From: Gemmatimonadales bacterium
GTDB taxonomy: Bacteria > Gemmatimonadota > Gemmatimonadetes > Gemmatimonadales > GWC2-71-9
Direction: 5' to 3'
NCBI GenBank assembly: GCA_020633775.1
Contig: JACKDA010000007.1
Location: 1 to 64,000 of the forward strand
DNA: 64,000 bases
A program made the position numbers and the translations under genes. Each line of letters begins with the position of its first letter. Position 1 is the first letter of the stretch. The notes beneath the pieces are model-generated. The model was not told the origin of the DNA, ran no database searches, and saw nothing but the letters and a program-made list of their open reading frames with translations. Positions 16,868 to 24,924 of this stretch are shown piece by piece.

Positions 16868-18400
16868 CTACCCCTCTCCGCGATCGAGCACCCGGTACTG
16901 GACCGCCTCGGCCACGTGTCGCGGCCCGATCTCGTCTTCCCCGGCCAGGTCCGCCAGCGTCCGCGCCAGCTTGAGCACCCGGTGGTATGCCCGCGCCGAG
17001 AGGCCGAGTCGCTCGATCGCGCGCCGGAGGACGACCTCCGTGGCGGCGTCGATCCGGATCCATCGCGCCAGCTCGCGCGGCCCCATGTGCGCGTTGGCAT
17101 GCACGCCCGGCACGTCGGCGAACCGCTCCCGCTGCCGCGCCCGCGCCGCCTCCACCCGCTGCCGGATCGCGGCGCTCGACTCGGCCGGTTCGCTCCCCGC
17201 AAGGTCGGCGTACGCCACCGGCGGCACGCTCAGGTGGATGTCCATCCGGTCGAGCAACGGCCCGCTGATCCGCGCCAGGTAGCGCTGCACCGCCTGCGGC
17301 GGGCAGCAGCAGGCCCGCTGCGGGTCGCCGGCGTGGCCGCAGGGACAGGGGTTCATCGCCGCCACGAAGAGGAACCGCGCCGGGTAGCTGAGCGTCATCG
17401 CCGCCCGCGAGATCGTGACCGCCCCGTCCTCCAGCGGCTGCCGCAGCACCTCCAGCACGTGCGACGGCAGCTCGGCGACCTCATCGAGGAACAGCACCCC
17501 GTGATGCGCCAGCGACACCTCGCCGGGCCGCGGCACCGAGCCGCCGCCGATCAGGCCGGCGTAGCTCACCGTGTGGTGCGGCGCGCGGAACGGCCGGGTG
17601 GTGACCAGCGCCTTCCCCGCCGGCAGCAGCCCGGCCACCGAGTGGATCCGGGTCACGTCGAGCGCCTCGTCCATGCCGAGCGACGGCAGGATTCCCGGCA
17701 ACCGCCGGGCGAGCATCGTCTTGCCGGTGCCCGGCGGGCCGATCATCAGGACGTTGTGCGCCCCCGCGGCCGCGACCTCCAGCGCCCGTTTCGCCGCCGC
17801 CTGCGCCTTGACGTCGCGGAAGTCGGCCACGTCGGCGCGCGCGTCGCCCAGCAGCGCGCTGCCATCGGTCCGCACCGCGGCGAGCGGCTCGGCACCGCCC
17901 AGGTGCGCGCACACCTGCGCCAGCGTCGTCGCCCCCCGCACCGCCACGCCATCGACCACCGCCGCCTCGGCGACATTCGCCGCGGGGAGGATCAATTCAT
18001 CGCAGCCGAGCGCGCCGGCCGCGAGGGCGATCGGCAGCGCGCCGCGAATCGGCCTCAGGTCGCCCTCGAGGCCGAGCTCCCCCAGCAGCAGGGTGCGGTC
18101 GAGCGTCCCCGCCTCGAGCTGCCCGCTGGCGGTGAGGATCCCGATCGCGACCGGCAGGTCGAACGCGCTGCCGCGCTTCTGTACGTCGGCCGGGGCGAGG
18201 TTGACGGTGATCCGCCGCAACGGCAACTGGTAGCCACTGTTGCCGAGCGCCGCGGCGACCCGCTCGCGCCCCTCCTTCACCGCGCCCAGCGGCAGGCCGA
18301 CCGTGGTGAACGACGGCAATCCGTTGGCGATGTCGATCTCGACGTCGACCCCGAGGGCGTCGACACCGAGGACGGTGGCGGAACGGATGCGGGCGAGCAT
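16868..18400 (-). CDS. comM: YifB/ComM-family Mg-chelatase-like AAA+ ATPase (intact copy)
   Basis: 510 residues, full length for the family. The start MLARIRSATVLGVDALGVDV is used because homologs begin at this Met; an ATG three codons upstream (18409) is possible. Order: Lon-like N-terminal domain (residues 1-170), Walker A GPPGTGKTMLARRLPG near residue 220, Walker B VLFLDEVAEL near 300, a CPCGHAGDPQRACCC Cys cluster near 353, and a Mg-chelatase C-terminal domain. In transformable bacteria ComM acts as a hexameric helicase that extends branch migration of incoming DNA; this role is from the family. Its 3' end is copied at 13139-13761 and 6541-6659. Confidence 0.95.
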   Translation of the reverse strand: MLARIRSATVLGVDALGVDVEIDIANGLPSFTTVGLPLGAVKEGRERVAAALGNSGYQLPLRRITVNLAPADVQKRGSAFDLPVAIGILTASGQLEAGTLDRTLLLGELGLEGDLRPIRGALPIALAAGALGCDELILPAANVAEAAVVDGVAVRGATTLAQVCAHLGGAEPLAAVRTDGSALLGDARADVADFRDVKAQAAAKRALEVAAAGAHNVLMIGPPGTGKTMLARRLPGILPSLGMDEALDVTRIHSVAGLLPAGKALVTTRPFRAPHHTVSYAGLIGGGSVPRPGEVSLAHHGVLFLDEVAELPSHVLEVLRQPLEDGAVTISRAAMTLSYPARFLFVAAMNPCPCGHAGDPQRACCCPPQAVQRYLARISGPLLDRMDIHLSVPPVAYADLAGSEPAESSAAIRQRVEAARARQRERFADVPGVHANAHMGPRELARWIRIDAATEVVLRRAIERLGLSARAYHRVLKLARTLADLAGEDEIGPRHVAEAVQYRVLDRGEG

Positions 18401-18419
18401 GGAGTGCATGCTCGCCCGC
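18389..18419 (-). promoter_or_regulatory. 12-bp palindrome over the comM translation start
   Basis: A perfect inverted repeat (gcgggcgagcat / atgctcgcccgc, arms 18389-18400 and 18408-18419, 7-nt loop) contains both candidate start codons. In the mRNA the hairpin would bury the initiation region. Translational control or an autoregulatory site is possible. It may also simply be a coding coincidence of MLAR codons. Confidence 0.4.
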
Positions 18420-18472
18420 GACCCCGGATCGAGTGGTTCGCCCCGCTGCCGCGCGGTGCGCCGCGACGCGGC

Positions 18473-20581
18473 TCAGGGGACGGTGGTCGTGCGGGTGCCC
18501 AGCTTGTCCCAGAGGTAGGTCATCGTCAGCGCCTGGATCTCCGCCTGCTGCGCCGGGGTCACCCCGCTGCCGTGGCCACCCTCGGTGTTCTCGAAGTAGC
18601 GCACCGGCTTGCCCAGCGACTCCAGCAGCGCGGCCATCTTGCGCGCATGGCCGGGATGGACCCGATCGTCGCGCGTTGTGGTCCAGATGAACGGCTCCGG
18701 GTACGTCATGTTCGGATCGACGTTCTGGTACGGCGAGTAGGCCCGGATGTACTCGCGCTCCTCGGGAATGCCGGGATCGCCGTACTCGGCCATCCAGCTC
18801 GCGCCGGCGAGCAGGTGGTGGTAGCGAAGCATGTCGAGCAGCGGCACCGCGACCACGACGGCATTGTAGAGGTCCGGACGCTGGGTCATCGCCACGCCGA
18901 CCAGGAGCCCGCCGTTGCTGCCGCCCTGGATGCCGAGGTGCTGGGGCGAGGTGATCCCCCGGGCGATCAGGTCCTCGCTCACCGCGATGAAGTCATCGTA
19001 GGCGCGCTGCCGGTGTTCCTTGAGGGCGGCCTTCCACCACTCGGGGCCGTACTCGCCCCCACCGCGGATGTTGGCGAGCACGAAGGTGCCGCCATCCTCG
19101 ACCCAGGCCTTACCGGTCGAGCCGAGGTAGGCGGGGGTGCGCGAGATCTGGAAGCCGCCGTAGGCGCTGAGCAGCGTCGGGCTCGCGCCATCGAGCGGGG
19201 CGTCGGCCCGGCGCACCACGAAGTACGGCACCCGGGTCCCGTCGGCCGAGGTCGCGAAGTGCTGCTCGGTGACGACGCCGGTGGCATCCCACTGTGCCGG
19301 CAGCGAGCGGACCGCGCGACTCGCCCCGTCGGCATCGACGTAGTAGAGGGTGGTGGGCTGGGTGAACGAGGTGAAGGTGTAGAAGAAGCGATCGTGATCG
19401 TCCGACCGGGCCGCGACACCGACATCGCCCATCGGCGGGGTGTCGATCCGCTCGTGCTGCCACGCGCCATTGACGCGGCGATAGGCGAGCATCTCCCCCT
19501 GCACGTCGGTCAACTGGTTGACGAGCAGCAGGTCGCGCGTGGTGGTCATCCCGTCGATCGTCGAACGCTCGCCCGGCTGCAGCACCAGCTCGATGTCCCG
19601 TTCACCGGCCAGGTACCGATCGAGGTCGGCGCTGACGATCGCCCCGGCGCGGTAGGTGGTCGGTCCCACCGTCCAATCCGAGACCAGGCGCAGGACGAGC
19701 TGGTCGCCGAGGACCGCGAGCTGCGCATCGGCCGGGATGTCGAGCCGCACCAGGCCGCCATCCCGCAGCAGGTGATGCTCGGCGGTGAAGATCGTCGGCC
19801 GCTTCGAGATCACCGGCTCCTCGCCCCGGGCGGTGTGGAGCGTGCCGACCCAGACCCCCATGTCGACCGTGTCCACGGTGAAGAGCTGGCGCGCGCTGCT
19901 CCACGGGGTGCCGCGCCGCCAGAGCTTCACCGCGGCGGCGTAGCCCGAGCTGGTTGCCGGCTCACCGGGGAGTGCAGCCGCCACGAGGATATGGTCCTCA
20001 TCGACCCAGGCGGTCGAGCTCTTCGCCTCACCCAGACGGAAGCCGCCGTCCATGAACTGCTTGCTGATCAGGTCGAACTCGCGCTCCTCGGTCGCGTCCG
20101 AGCCACCGCGCGCGAGCGAGAGGATGCAGCGGCGCTCCTCCGGCTTGAGGCAGTCGACCCCACGGAGCGCCCACGGCACCCCTTCCGCCTCGGCGAGGGC
20201 ATCGACATCGAGCACCGTCTCCCAGGTCGGCGTCCCCGCGAGGTAGGCGTCGAGCGTGGTGCGTCGGTAGAGCCCGCGCGGGTGCTCGGCGTCGGTCCAG
20301 AGGTTGTACACCATCTCGCCGCGGAACGACGGGTAGGCGATCCGGTCGGCGGAGGTGAGGATCGCGAGCGTCTCGTCGTAGAGGCGCTGGTACTGCGGCC
20401 GCCCGCGCAGCGTCTCGCGGGTCAGCGTGTTCTGCTGCTCGACCCAGGAGAGCGCCTTCGGCGCCTCGACGTCCTCCAGCCACTGGAACGGGTCATCGGT
20501 GGACTGGGCGGACAGGGGGGTGGTCATGAGCGGCAGCACCATCAGGATGGGGAACAGGGCACGAGTTCGCGCGATTGGCAT
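18473..20581 (-). CDS. Secreted prolyl oligopeptidase (S9A)
   Basis: 702 residues, the usual length. The signal peptide MPIARTRALFPILMVLPLMT ends near AQS. The N-terminal propeller starts at DDPFQWLEDVEAPKALSWVE. The catalytic alpha/beta-hydrolase domain carries the serine in GIQGGSNGGLLVG (Ser near 554), the Asp in DDRVHPGHARKM (near 637) and the His in TEGGHGSGV (near 668). It hydrolyses short Pro-containing peptides, here probably in the periplasm. The ATG at 20581 has a strong GGAGG upstream. The gene is divergent from the propeller protein at 20715, with a 133-nt shared promoter region, and lies 72 nt upstream of comM. Confidence 0.95.
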   Translation of the reverse strand: MPIARTRALFPILMVLPLMTTPLSAQSTDDPFQWLEDVEAPKALSWVEQQNTLTRETLRGRPQYQRLYDETLAILTSADRIAYPSFRGEMVYNLWTDAEHPRGLYRRTTLDAYLAGTPTWETVLDVDALAEAEGVPWALRGVDCLKPEERRCILSLARGGSDATEEREFDLISKQFMDGGFRLGEAKSSTAWVDEDHILVAAALPGEPATSSGYAAAVKLWRRGTPWSSARQLFTVDTVDMGVWVGTLHTARGEEPVISKRPTIFTAEHHLLRDGGLVRLDIPADAQLAVLGDQLVLRLVSDWTVGPTTYRAGAIVSADLDRYLAGERDIELVLQPGERSTIDGMTTTRDLLLVNQLTDVQGEMLAYRRVNGAWQHERIDTPPMGDVGVAARSDDHDRFFYTFTSFTQPTTLYYVDADGASRAVRSLPAQWDATGVVTEQHFATSADGTRVPYFVVRRADAPLDGASPTLLSAYGGFQISRTPAYLGSTGKAWVEDGGTFVLANIRGGGEYGPEWWKAALKEHRQRAYDDFIAVSEDLIARGITSPQHLGIQGGSNGGLLVGVAMTQRPDLYNAVVVAVPLLDMLRYHHLLAGASWMAEYGDPGIPEEREYIRAYSPYQNVDPNMTYPEPFIWTTTRDDRVHPGHARKMAALLESLGKPVRYFENTEGGHGSGVTPAQQAEIQALTMTYLWDKLGTRTTTVP

Positions 20582-20714
20582 CACGGCCTCCTGGGAAGGT
20601 CCGGACAGGAAGTTGCCACCTCGCAGTCGGGAGGCAAGGGGTCGCTTCATCCGATCTTCACGTAGCGGACGTAGGGTCTGGAAGGCTCCTCGCCCCTGCC
20701 AAGGACTGCATACC

Positions 20715-21851
20715 GTGCCACTGCGAACGCTCGTGCTCACGCTCACGCTTACGCCCACGCTGCTGGGGACTGCACCACTGCTAGCGCAGGCCTGGCAGGT
20801 CGACCCGCGCCCCCGCCTGACCATCGGCGACGACCTCGGCGACCCGATGCAGCAGTTCGTCCGGATCCGTGACGTGGTGGCACTCCCCGATGGCCGCATC
20901 GCGATCCTCGATGCCGGCGTGCCGGCGATCCGGGTGTTCGACACCACCGGTCGATGGGTGAGGAACGTCGGCCGCACTGGCAACGGTCCGGGCGAGTTCC
21001 GCGATCCGATCGATCTCGCCTTCGACGGCACCGGACTCGGCGTGCTCGATCGCGATGGCCGCATCGAATGGTTCACCACCGACGGCCGCCCACGCCGGAG
21101 CGACCGGGCGCCCCTCGGTTCCGTCCGTGGCGAACGGTTCAACATCACGCCCCTCGCGCTGCTGGCAAGCGGGGCCGCACTCGTGGCGGCACCGGAGCGG
21201 ATGTTCGGTCGTGCTCGCGGCGAGTACCGCCAGCAGATCGGGCTGCTGATCGGACGCGGCGGCCGCATCACCGACACCGTCGGCTGGTTCGCCCACGATT
21301 CCGGTCGCGCCGATGCCCAGGGCGTCCCCGTCCCCCGCCCCTACCTCCCGTCCACCGGGCTGCTCACGGCGTCCGGCGGCGGGCGGATCGCGACGATGAC
21401 CGCCGATCGGCCGCGCGTCACCCTCTACTCCACCGCCGGCCGGAGACTCGGCGCGTTCGACGTGCCGTTCCGGGAGGGTTCGGTGAGTGACTCCGACCTG
21501 TCGCGCCTGATCGCCGATCAGGTCCGCCCGGTCACCGGCAATGACCGCCGCGTGGTGACCGAATGGGTGAGCGGCCGACCGCGACTCGGGCGTGCCCCGT
21601 TGGCGGCCGGCCTGCTGCTCCCCGACGCGCGACCGGGCGAGATCTGGATCGAGCGGTTCGGTCGCCCCGACGGCCGCGCGACCTGGGTGGTCGTCTCGGA
21701 CGCTGGGATACTGCGCGGCGAGGTCCGGCTGCCCCCGGGGGTGGAGCTATTCGATGTCGGGCGGGATTTCGTCGTCGGCCTCGCGCGCGACGCCGACGAC
21801 ATCGAGACGGTGGTCCGCTTCGCGCTGGTGGCGCCTCCGCCTACGCGCTGA
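20715..21851 (+). CDS. Secreted six-bladed beta-propeller protein (paralog 4)
   Basis: 378 residues from a GTG start preceded by AAGGA (20701-20705). The signal peptide (VPLRTLVLTLTLTPTLLGTA, cut near AQA) contains a tandem ctcacg-type repeat in the DNA. No lipobox is seen, unlike the 1.2-6.5 kb paralogs. Blades: VVALPDGRIAILDAGVPAIR, NVGRTGNGPGEFRDPIDLAF, GTGLGVLDRDGRIEWF, and the final DVGRDFVVGLARDADDIETV. It is probably a soluble periplasmic binding protein of unknown ligand. The 3' end overlaps the convergent alcohol dehydrogenase gene by 11 bp. Confidence 0.85.
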   Translation: MPLRTLVLTLTLTPTLLGTAPLLAQAWQVDPRPRLTIGDDLGDPMQQFVRIRDVVALPDGRIAILDAGVPAIRVFDTTGRWVRNVGRTGNGPGEFRDPIDLAFDGTGLGVLDRDGRIEWFTTDGRPRRSDRAPLGSVRGERFNITPLALLASGAALVAAPERMFGRARGEYRQQIGLLIGRGGRITDTVGWFAHDSGRADAQGVPVPRPYLPSTGLLTASGGGRIATMTADRPRVTLYSTAGRRLGAFDVPFREGSVSDSDLSRLIADQVRPVTGNDRRVVTEWVSGRPRLGRAPLAAGLLLPDARPGEIWIERFGRPDGRATWVVVSDAGILRGEVRLPPGVELFDVGRDFVVGLARDADDIETVVRFALVAPPPTR

Positions 21852-22884
21852 GGTCGATCACCACCATCCCGCCGGCGCTGCGTTCCTCCAGCGCCTCGAG
21901 CTCGGCGGTCGCCGCGTCGAGCGGCACGGTCCGGGCGATCAACTGATCCGGCGCCAGCCGCCCGTCGGCGATCATCGCCAGCATCCGCGGATAGGCATGG
22001 GCCGCCATCCCGTGCGACCCGACCAGTTCCAGTTCGCGGGCGATCACCAGCTCCATCGGGAGGGCGGGCCGGTGATCGCGCCCCGCGAGCAGGCCGACCT
22101 GCACGTGGCGACCGTTCTTGCGAAGCGAGGCGATGCTGGCACTCGCGGTGACCGCGGCCCCCAGCGTGTCGAGCGAGCAGTCGGCCCCGCCCTCGGTCAC
22201 CTCACGGATCGCTGCCGGCACGTCGACGGCCGCGCCATTGAGCACCACCGCCGCGCCGAGCGCCTGCGCCCGCGCGAGGGTGCGTTCGTCGAGGTCGATC
22301 GCGATCACCCGGGCGCCCAGCGCCGCGGCGATCATCACCGCCGAGAGCCCGACGCCGCCGCAGCCGTGCACGGCCACCCACTCGCCGTCGCGCACCCGCC
22401 CCTGATCGGCGACCGCGCGAAAGGCGGTCGCGAACCGGCAGCCCAACCCCGCCGCGGTGATCATCGTCATCGCGTCGGGGAGGGCCACGAGGTTCACGTC
22501 GGCATGGCGCACCACGACGTACTCCGCGAACGAGCCCCAGTGCGTGAACCCGGGCTGCGTCTGGTGATCGCAGACCTGGTGATCGCCCCGGGAACACGGA
22601 GCGCAGGTCCCGCAGCCGCAGACGAACGGCGAGGTGACCCGTTCACCGCCGCGCCACGCGCGCACCTCGGCCCCGACGGCGACGACCGTGCCGGCGAACT
22701 CGTGCCCGGGCACGTGCGGGAAGGTGGTGATGTCGGGATCGTGCCCTTGCCAGCCGTGCCAGTCGCTGCGGCAGATCCCGCTCGCCCCCACCTGCAGCAC
22801 GACGGCATCGGCCGGCGGCGCGGGGTCGTCGACCACCTCGGTGCGGAACGGTCCCCCGAATCGATCGAACAGCACGGCGCGCAT
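21841..22884 (-). CDS. Zinc-dependent alcohol dehydrogenase family protein
   Basis: 347 residues. Catalytic zinc ligands are seen in GICRSDWHGWQ and the GHEFAG motif; the structural zinc lobe is CGCGTCAPCSRGDHQVC. A Rossmann NAD(P) site follows at VHGCGGVGLSAVMIAAALGA, with an Asp (AIDLDE) favouring NAD+. The chain oxidises an alcohol (or reduces the carbonyl), but the substrate is not clear from sequence. A strong ribosome binding site (CCTCC on the plus strand, 22891-22895) supports ATG 22884. It is 23 nt downstream of the antiporter gene on the same strand, so they are probably co-transcribed. Confidence 0.9.
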   Translation of the reverse strand: MRAVLFDRFGGPFRTEVVDDPAPPADAVVLQVGASGICRSDWHGWQGHDPDITTFPHVPGHEFAGTVVAVGAEVRAWRGGERVTSPFVCGCGTCAPCSRGDHQVCDHQTQPGFTHWGSFAEYVVVRHADVNLVALPDAMTMITAAGLGCRFATAFRAVADQGRVRDGEWVAVHGCGGVGLSAVMIAAALGARVIAIDLDERTLARAQALGAAVVLNGAAVDVPAAIREVTEGGADCSLDTLGAAVTASASIASLRKNGRHVQVGLLAGRDHRPALPMELVIARELELVGSHGMAAHAYPRMLAMIADGRLAPDQLIARTVPLDAATAELEALEERSAGGMVVIDLSA

Positions 22885-22907
22885 GGACTTCCTCCGGTGT
22901 CGCGCGT

Positions 22908-23867
22908 TCAGCGCAACAGGAATACGAGATAGGCGACGTAGCCGAGCGCCAGCAGCGCCCCCTCGCGGCGCGACACCACCCGCCCGGTGTGCAGCACCGG
23001 CCAGAGGATGAGCGTCACCGCCGTGAGCCAGACGAGGTCGGTCGAGGCGAGCGACGGATCGAACGCGATCGGATGGATCACCGCGCTCACGCCGAGGATG
23101 CCGAGCAGGTTGAAGATGCTCGATCCGATCATGTTCGCCACCGCGATGTCCGACTCGCGCCGCACCGCGGCCACGAGCGAGGTCACCAGCTCGGGGAGCC
23201 CGGTGCCGATCGCGACGACCGTGAGCCCGATCACCCGATCGCTCATCCCCAGCGCCGACGCCAGCGCGGCGGCGCCATCGACGACCCAGCGGCCGCCCCA
23301 GAAGAGGAGCAGCACGCCGAGCGCCACGAGCCCGATGGCGACGGCGCGCGGTCGGGTCCGGAGCGGCGGCAGCAGCCCCTCGACCAGTTCGCGGAGGTCG
23401 GTCCGCTCCTCCGCCGTGATCTCCGCCCGCGCGAGCTGCACGGTCCAGGCGATGAACGCGACCAGCGCGGCGCCGAGGACGGCGCCCTCGAGCCGGTCGA
23501 GCGCGCCATCGCGCAGGAAGGCGAGCGACACCACCGTGGCCACGAAGAGTACCGGCCACTCGAGCTTGATCGCCTGGCCGCGCACCGAGAGCGGCAGCAC
23601 CACGGCGCTCACGCCGATCGCGAAGGTCAGGTTGAAGAGGTTCGACCCGATGACGTTGCCGACCGCGAGGTCGGGGACGCCCCGCAGCGCGGCGAGCAGG
23701 GCGACGACCAGCTCGGGGACCGAGGTGCCGATGGCGACGACGGTAAGGCCGACGATCGCCGCCGGGAGGCCGAGCAACCGGGCCAGCAGGGTGGCCCCGC
23801 GGACGAGCGCCTCCCCACCGGCGACGAGGAGCGCGAGTCCGAGCAGGATCAGGAGGGCGGGCGGCAC
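22908..23867 (-). CDS. CaCA-family calcium/sodium antiporter (YrbG-like)
   Basis: 319 residues, a GTG start, about ten membrane segments. The two inverted alpha-repeats that define the family are clear: GTSVPELVVALLAAL with GNVIGSNLFN in the first half, and GTGLPELVTSLVAAV with ANMIGSSIFN in the second. These hold the Ca2+/Na+ sites. A cytoplasmic loop of about 40 residues (ARAEITAEERTDLRELVEGL) separates the halves. It exchanges Ca2+ or another divalent cation for Na+ or H+ at the inner membrane. Three nucleotides separate its start from the upstream gene's stop. Confidence 0.93.
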   Translation of the reverse strand: MPPALLILLGLALLVAGGEALVRGATLLARLLGLPAAIVGLTVVAIGTSVPELVVALLAALRGVPDLAVGNVIGSNLFNLTFAIGVSAVVLPLSVRGQAIKLEWPVLFVATVVSLAFLRDGALDRLEGAVLGAALVAFIAWTVQLARAEITAEERTDLRELVEGLLPPLRTRPRAVAIGLVALGVLLLFWGGRWVVDGAAALASALGMSDRVIGLTVVAIGTGLPELVTSLVAAVRRESDIAVANMIGSSIFNLLGILGVSAVIHPIAFDPSLASTDLVWLTAVTLILWPVLHTGRVVSRREGALLALGYVAYLVFLLR

Positions 23868-23870
23868 CGC

Positions 23871-24443
23871 CTAAGGGTAACGCACCCCGAACGTCGCCAG
23901 CCGGGCCCGCACCGAATCCACCACCACCTGCTCCTCGGCCTGCATCTCCTCCAGGGAGGCCTCGACCGGGATGAGCCCCTCGTCGGCCCACATCATCAGG
24001 CGGCCGCGATCGAAGAGGAGGATCGCGAACGGCGCCTGCACGACGGTGAGCTCGCCGTCGCGGAACCAGGCGTTCGTCTCCAGGAGCATCTGGCCCTGGT
24101 CGTTGGGTTCGGTGGCGCTGAGCTTGAGGACGCGGTCCTCCCGGGTCCAGAGGGAGAGCGTCCGGGCGGGAGTTCCCGCGACCGGGGCGAGCGTCGTGTC
24201 GCGCCGCTCGGCCCCCTCGAGTCGCCGTTCGCCGTCGGCCATCAGGTCCTGCATCAGGTCGAGTACGGCGGCGGTGTCGCCGGGCGAGATCGCATCGAGG
24301 GTCAGCGGTCGCGCCTCGGGGGCGGCCGCGGTGCCCACGGGCGGGGAGGACTGGTCGTCGGCCGGCGGGGCATCGGCCGCCCCGCCACACGCCAGGGCCA
24401 GGCACGCCCCGACCACCACTCCCCGCCGTGGGCGACGGAACAT
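23871..24443 (-). CDS. Hypothetical lipoprotein
   Basis: 190 residues. Signal peptide MFRRPRRGVVVGACLALACG with a lipobox (LALAC), then a Pro/Ala-rich linker. The folded part starts near RPLTLDAISPGDTAAVLDLM and runs through an alpha/beta pattern ending in a helix (ASLEEMQAEEQVVVDSVRAR). No family was recognised. Its ATG shares one base with the stop of the Spy-like gene upstream (TGATG), so the two are co-translated and perhaps co-localised in the periplasm. Confidence 0.75.
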   Translation of the reverse strand: MFRRPRRGVVVGACLALACGGAADAPPADDQSSPPVGTAAAPEARPLTLDAISPGDTAAVLDLMQDLMADGERRLEGAERRDTTLAPVAGTPARTLSLWTREDRVLKLSATEPNDQGQMLLETNAWFRDGELTVVQAPFAILLFDRGRLMMWADEGLIPVEASLEEMQAEEQVVVDSVRARLATFGVRYP

Positions 24444-24853
24444 CAGTTGCCGCCGGGGCGACGACCCATCCGCTGCGGATAGAGCTCGTCGTACTTCGCG
24501 ACCTGGTCGGCGGTGAGCAGCGCCTTGAGGTCGGTCGTGAACTTCATCCGGGCCTCGCGCACCTTGGCCATCGCGGGGTTGCCGCGCATCGCCTGCATGT
24601 CGCCGGCTTCCATCAGCTTCGCGACCGCCTCGCGGTCGGTCTTGGTGGTGCTGTCGTACGCGGCGACGAGCGCCGTGACCTTCGGCTGCTGCTCGGCGGT
24701 CAGGGCGAGCTGCTCGGTCAGCACCTCGGCCGTCGGGACGGAAAGCATCGCCATCGGATTGCCACCGCGCCCCGCACCCATGCCACCACCCTGGGCGGCG
24801 AGCGGCGCCGCGAGGAGGACCAGCGAGGAGAGCACTGCCAAACGAGCCTTCAT
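24443..24853 (-). CDS. Small periplasmic Spy/CpxP-like protein
   Basis: 136 residues. Signal peptide MKARLAVLSSLVLLAAPLAA-Q, then a Gly/Met-rich stretch (GGGMGAGRGGNPMAML). Two LTxxQ-type motifs, LALTAEQQPKVTALV and ALLTADQVAKYDEL, flank a helical region with a charged run. This is the CpxP/Spy arrangement, a periplasmic helper or metal/stress sensor in other bacteria. The function here is inferred from family form. It sits between a sensor kinase gene (24925-28557) and a lipoprotein, all on one strand. Confidence 0.75.
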   Translation of the reverse strand: MKARLAVLSSLVLLAAPLAAQGGGMGAGRGGNPMAMLSVPTAEVLTEQLALTAEQQPKVTALVAAYDSTTKTDREAVAKLMEAGDMQAMRGNPAMAKVREARMKFTTDLKALLTADQVAKYDELYPQRMGRRPGGN

Positions 24854-24924
24854 GACGACCTCGGGATGTGACGTGTTCGCCGCCGGGCCGGGCCGGGAAT
24901 CGGTCGGTCCGCGGTTCAGTGCTG

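Noticed and set aside
16658..20665. A 1335-codon open frame on the plus strand
   Set aside because: It is antisense to the intact comM and prolyl oligopeptidase genes, is low in complexity (Arg/His/Asp/Pro-rich) and shows no family motif. It is the usual shadow of high-GC coding DNA.
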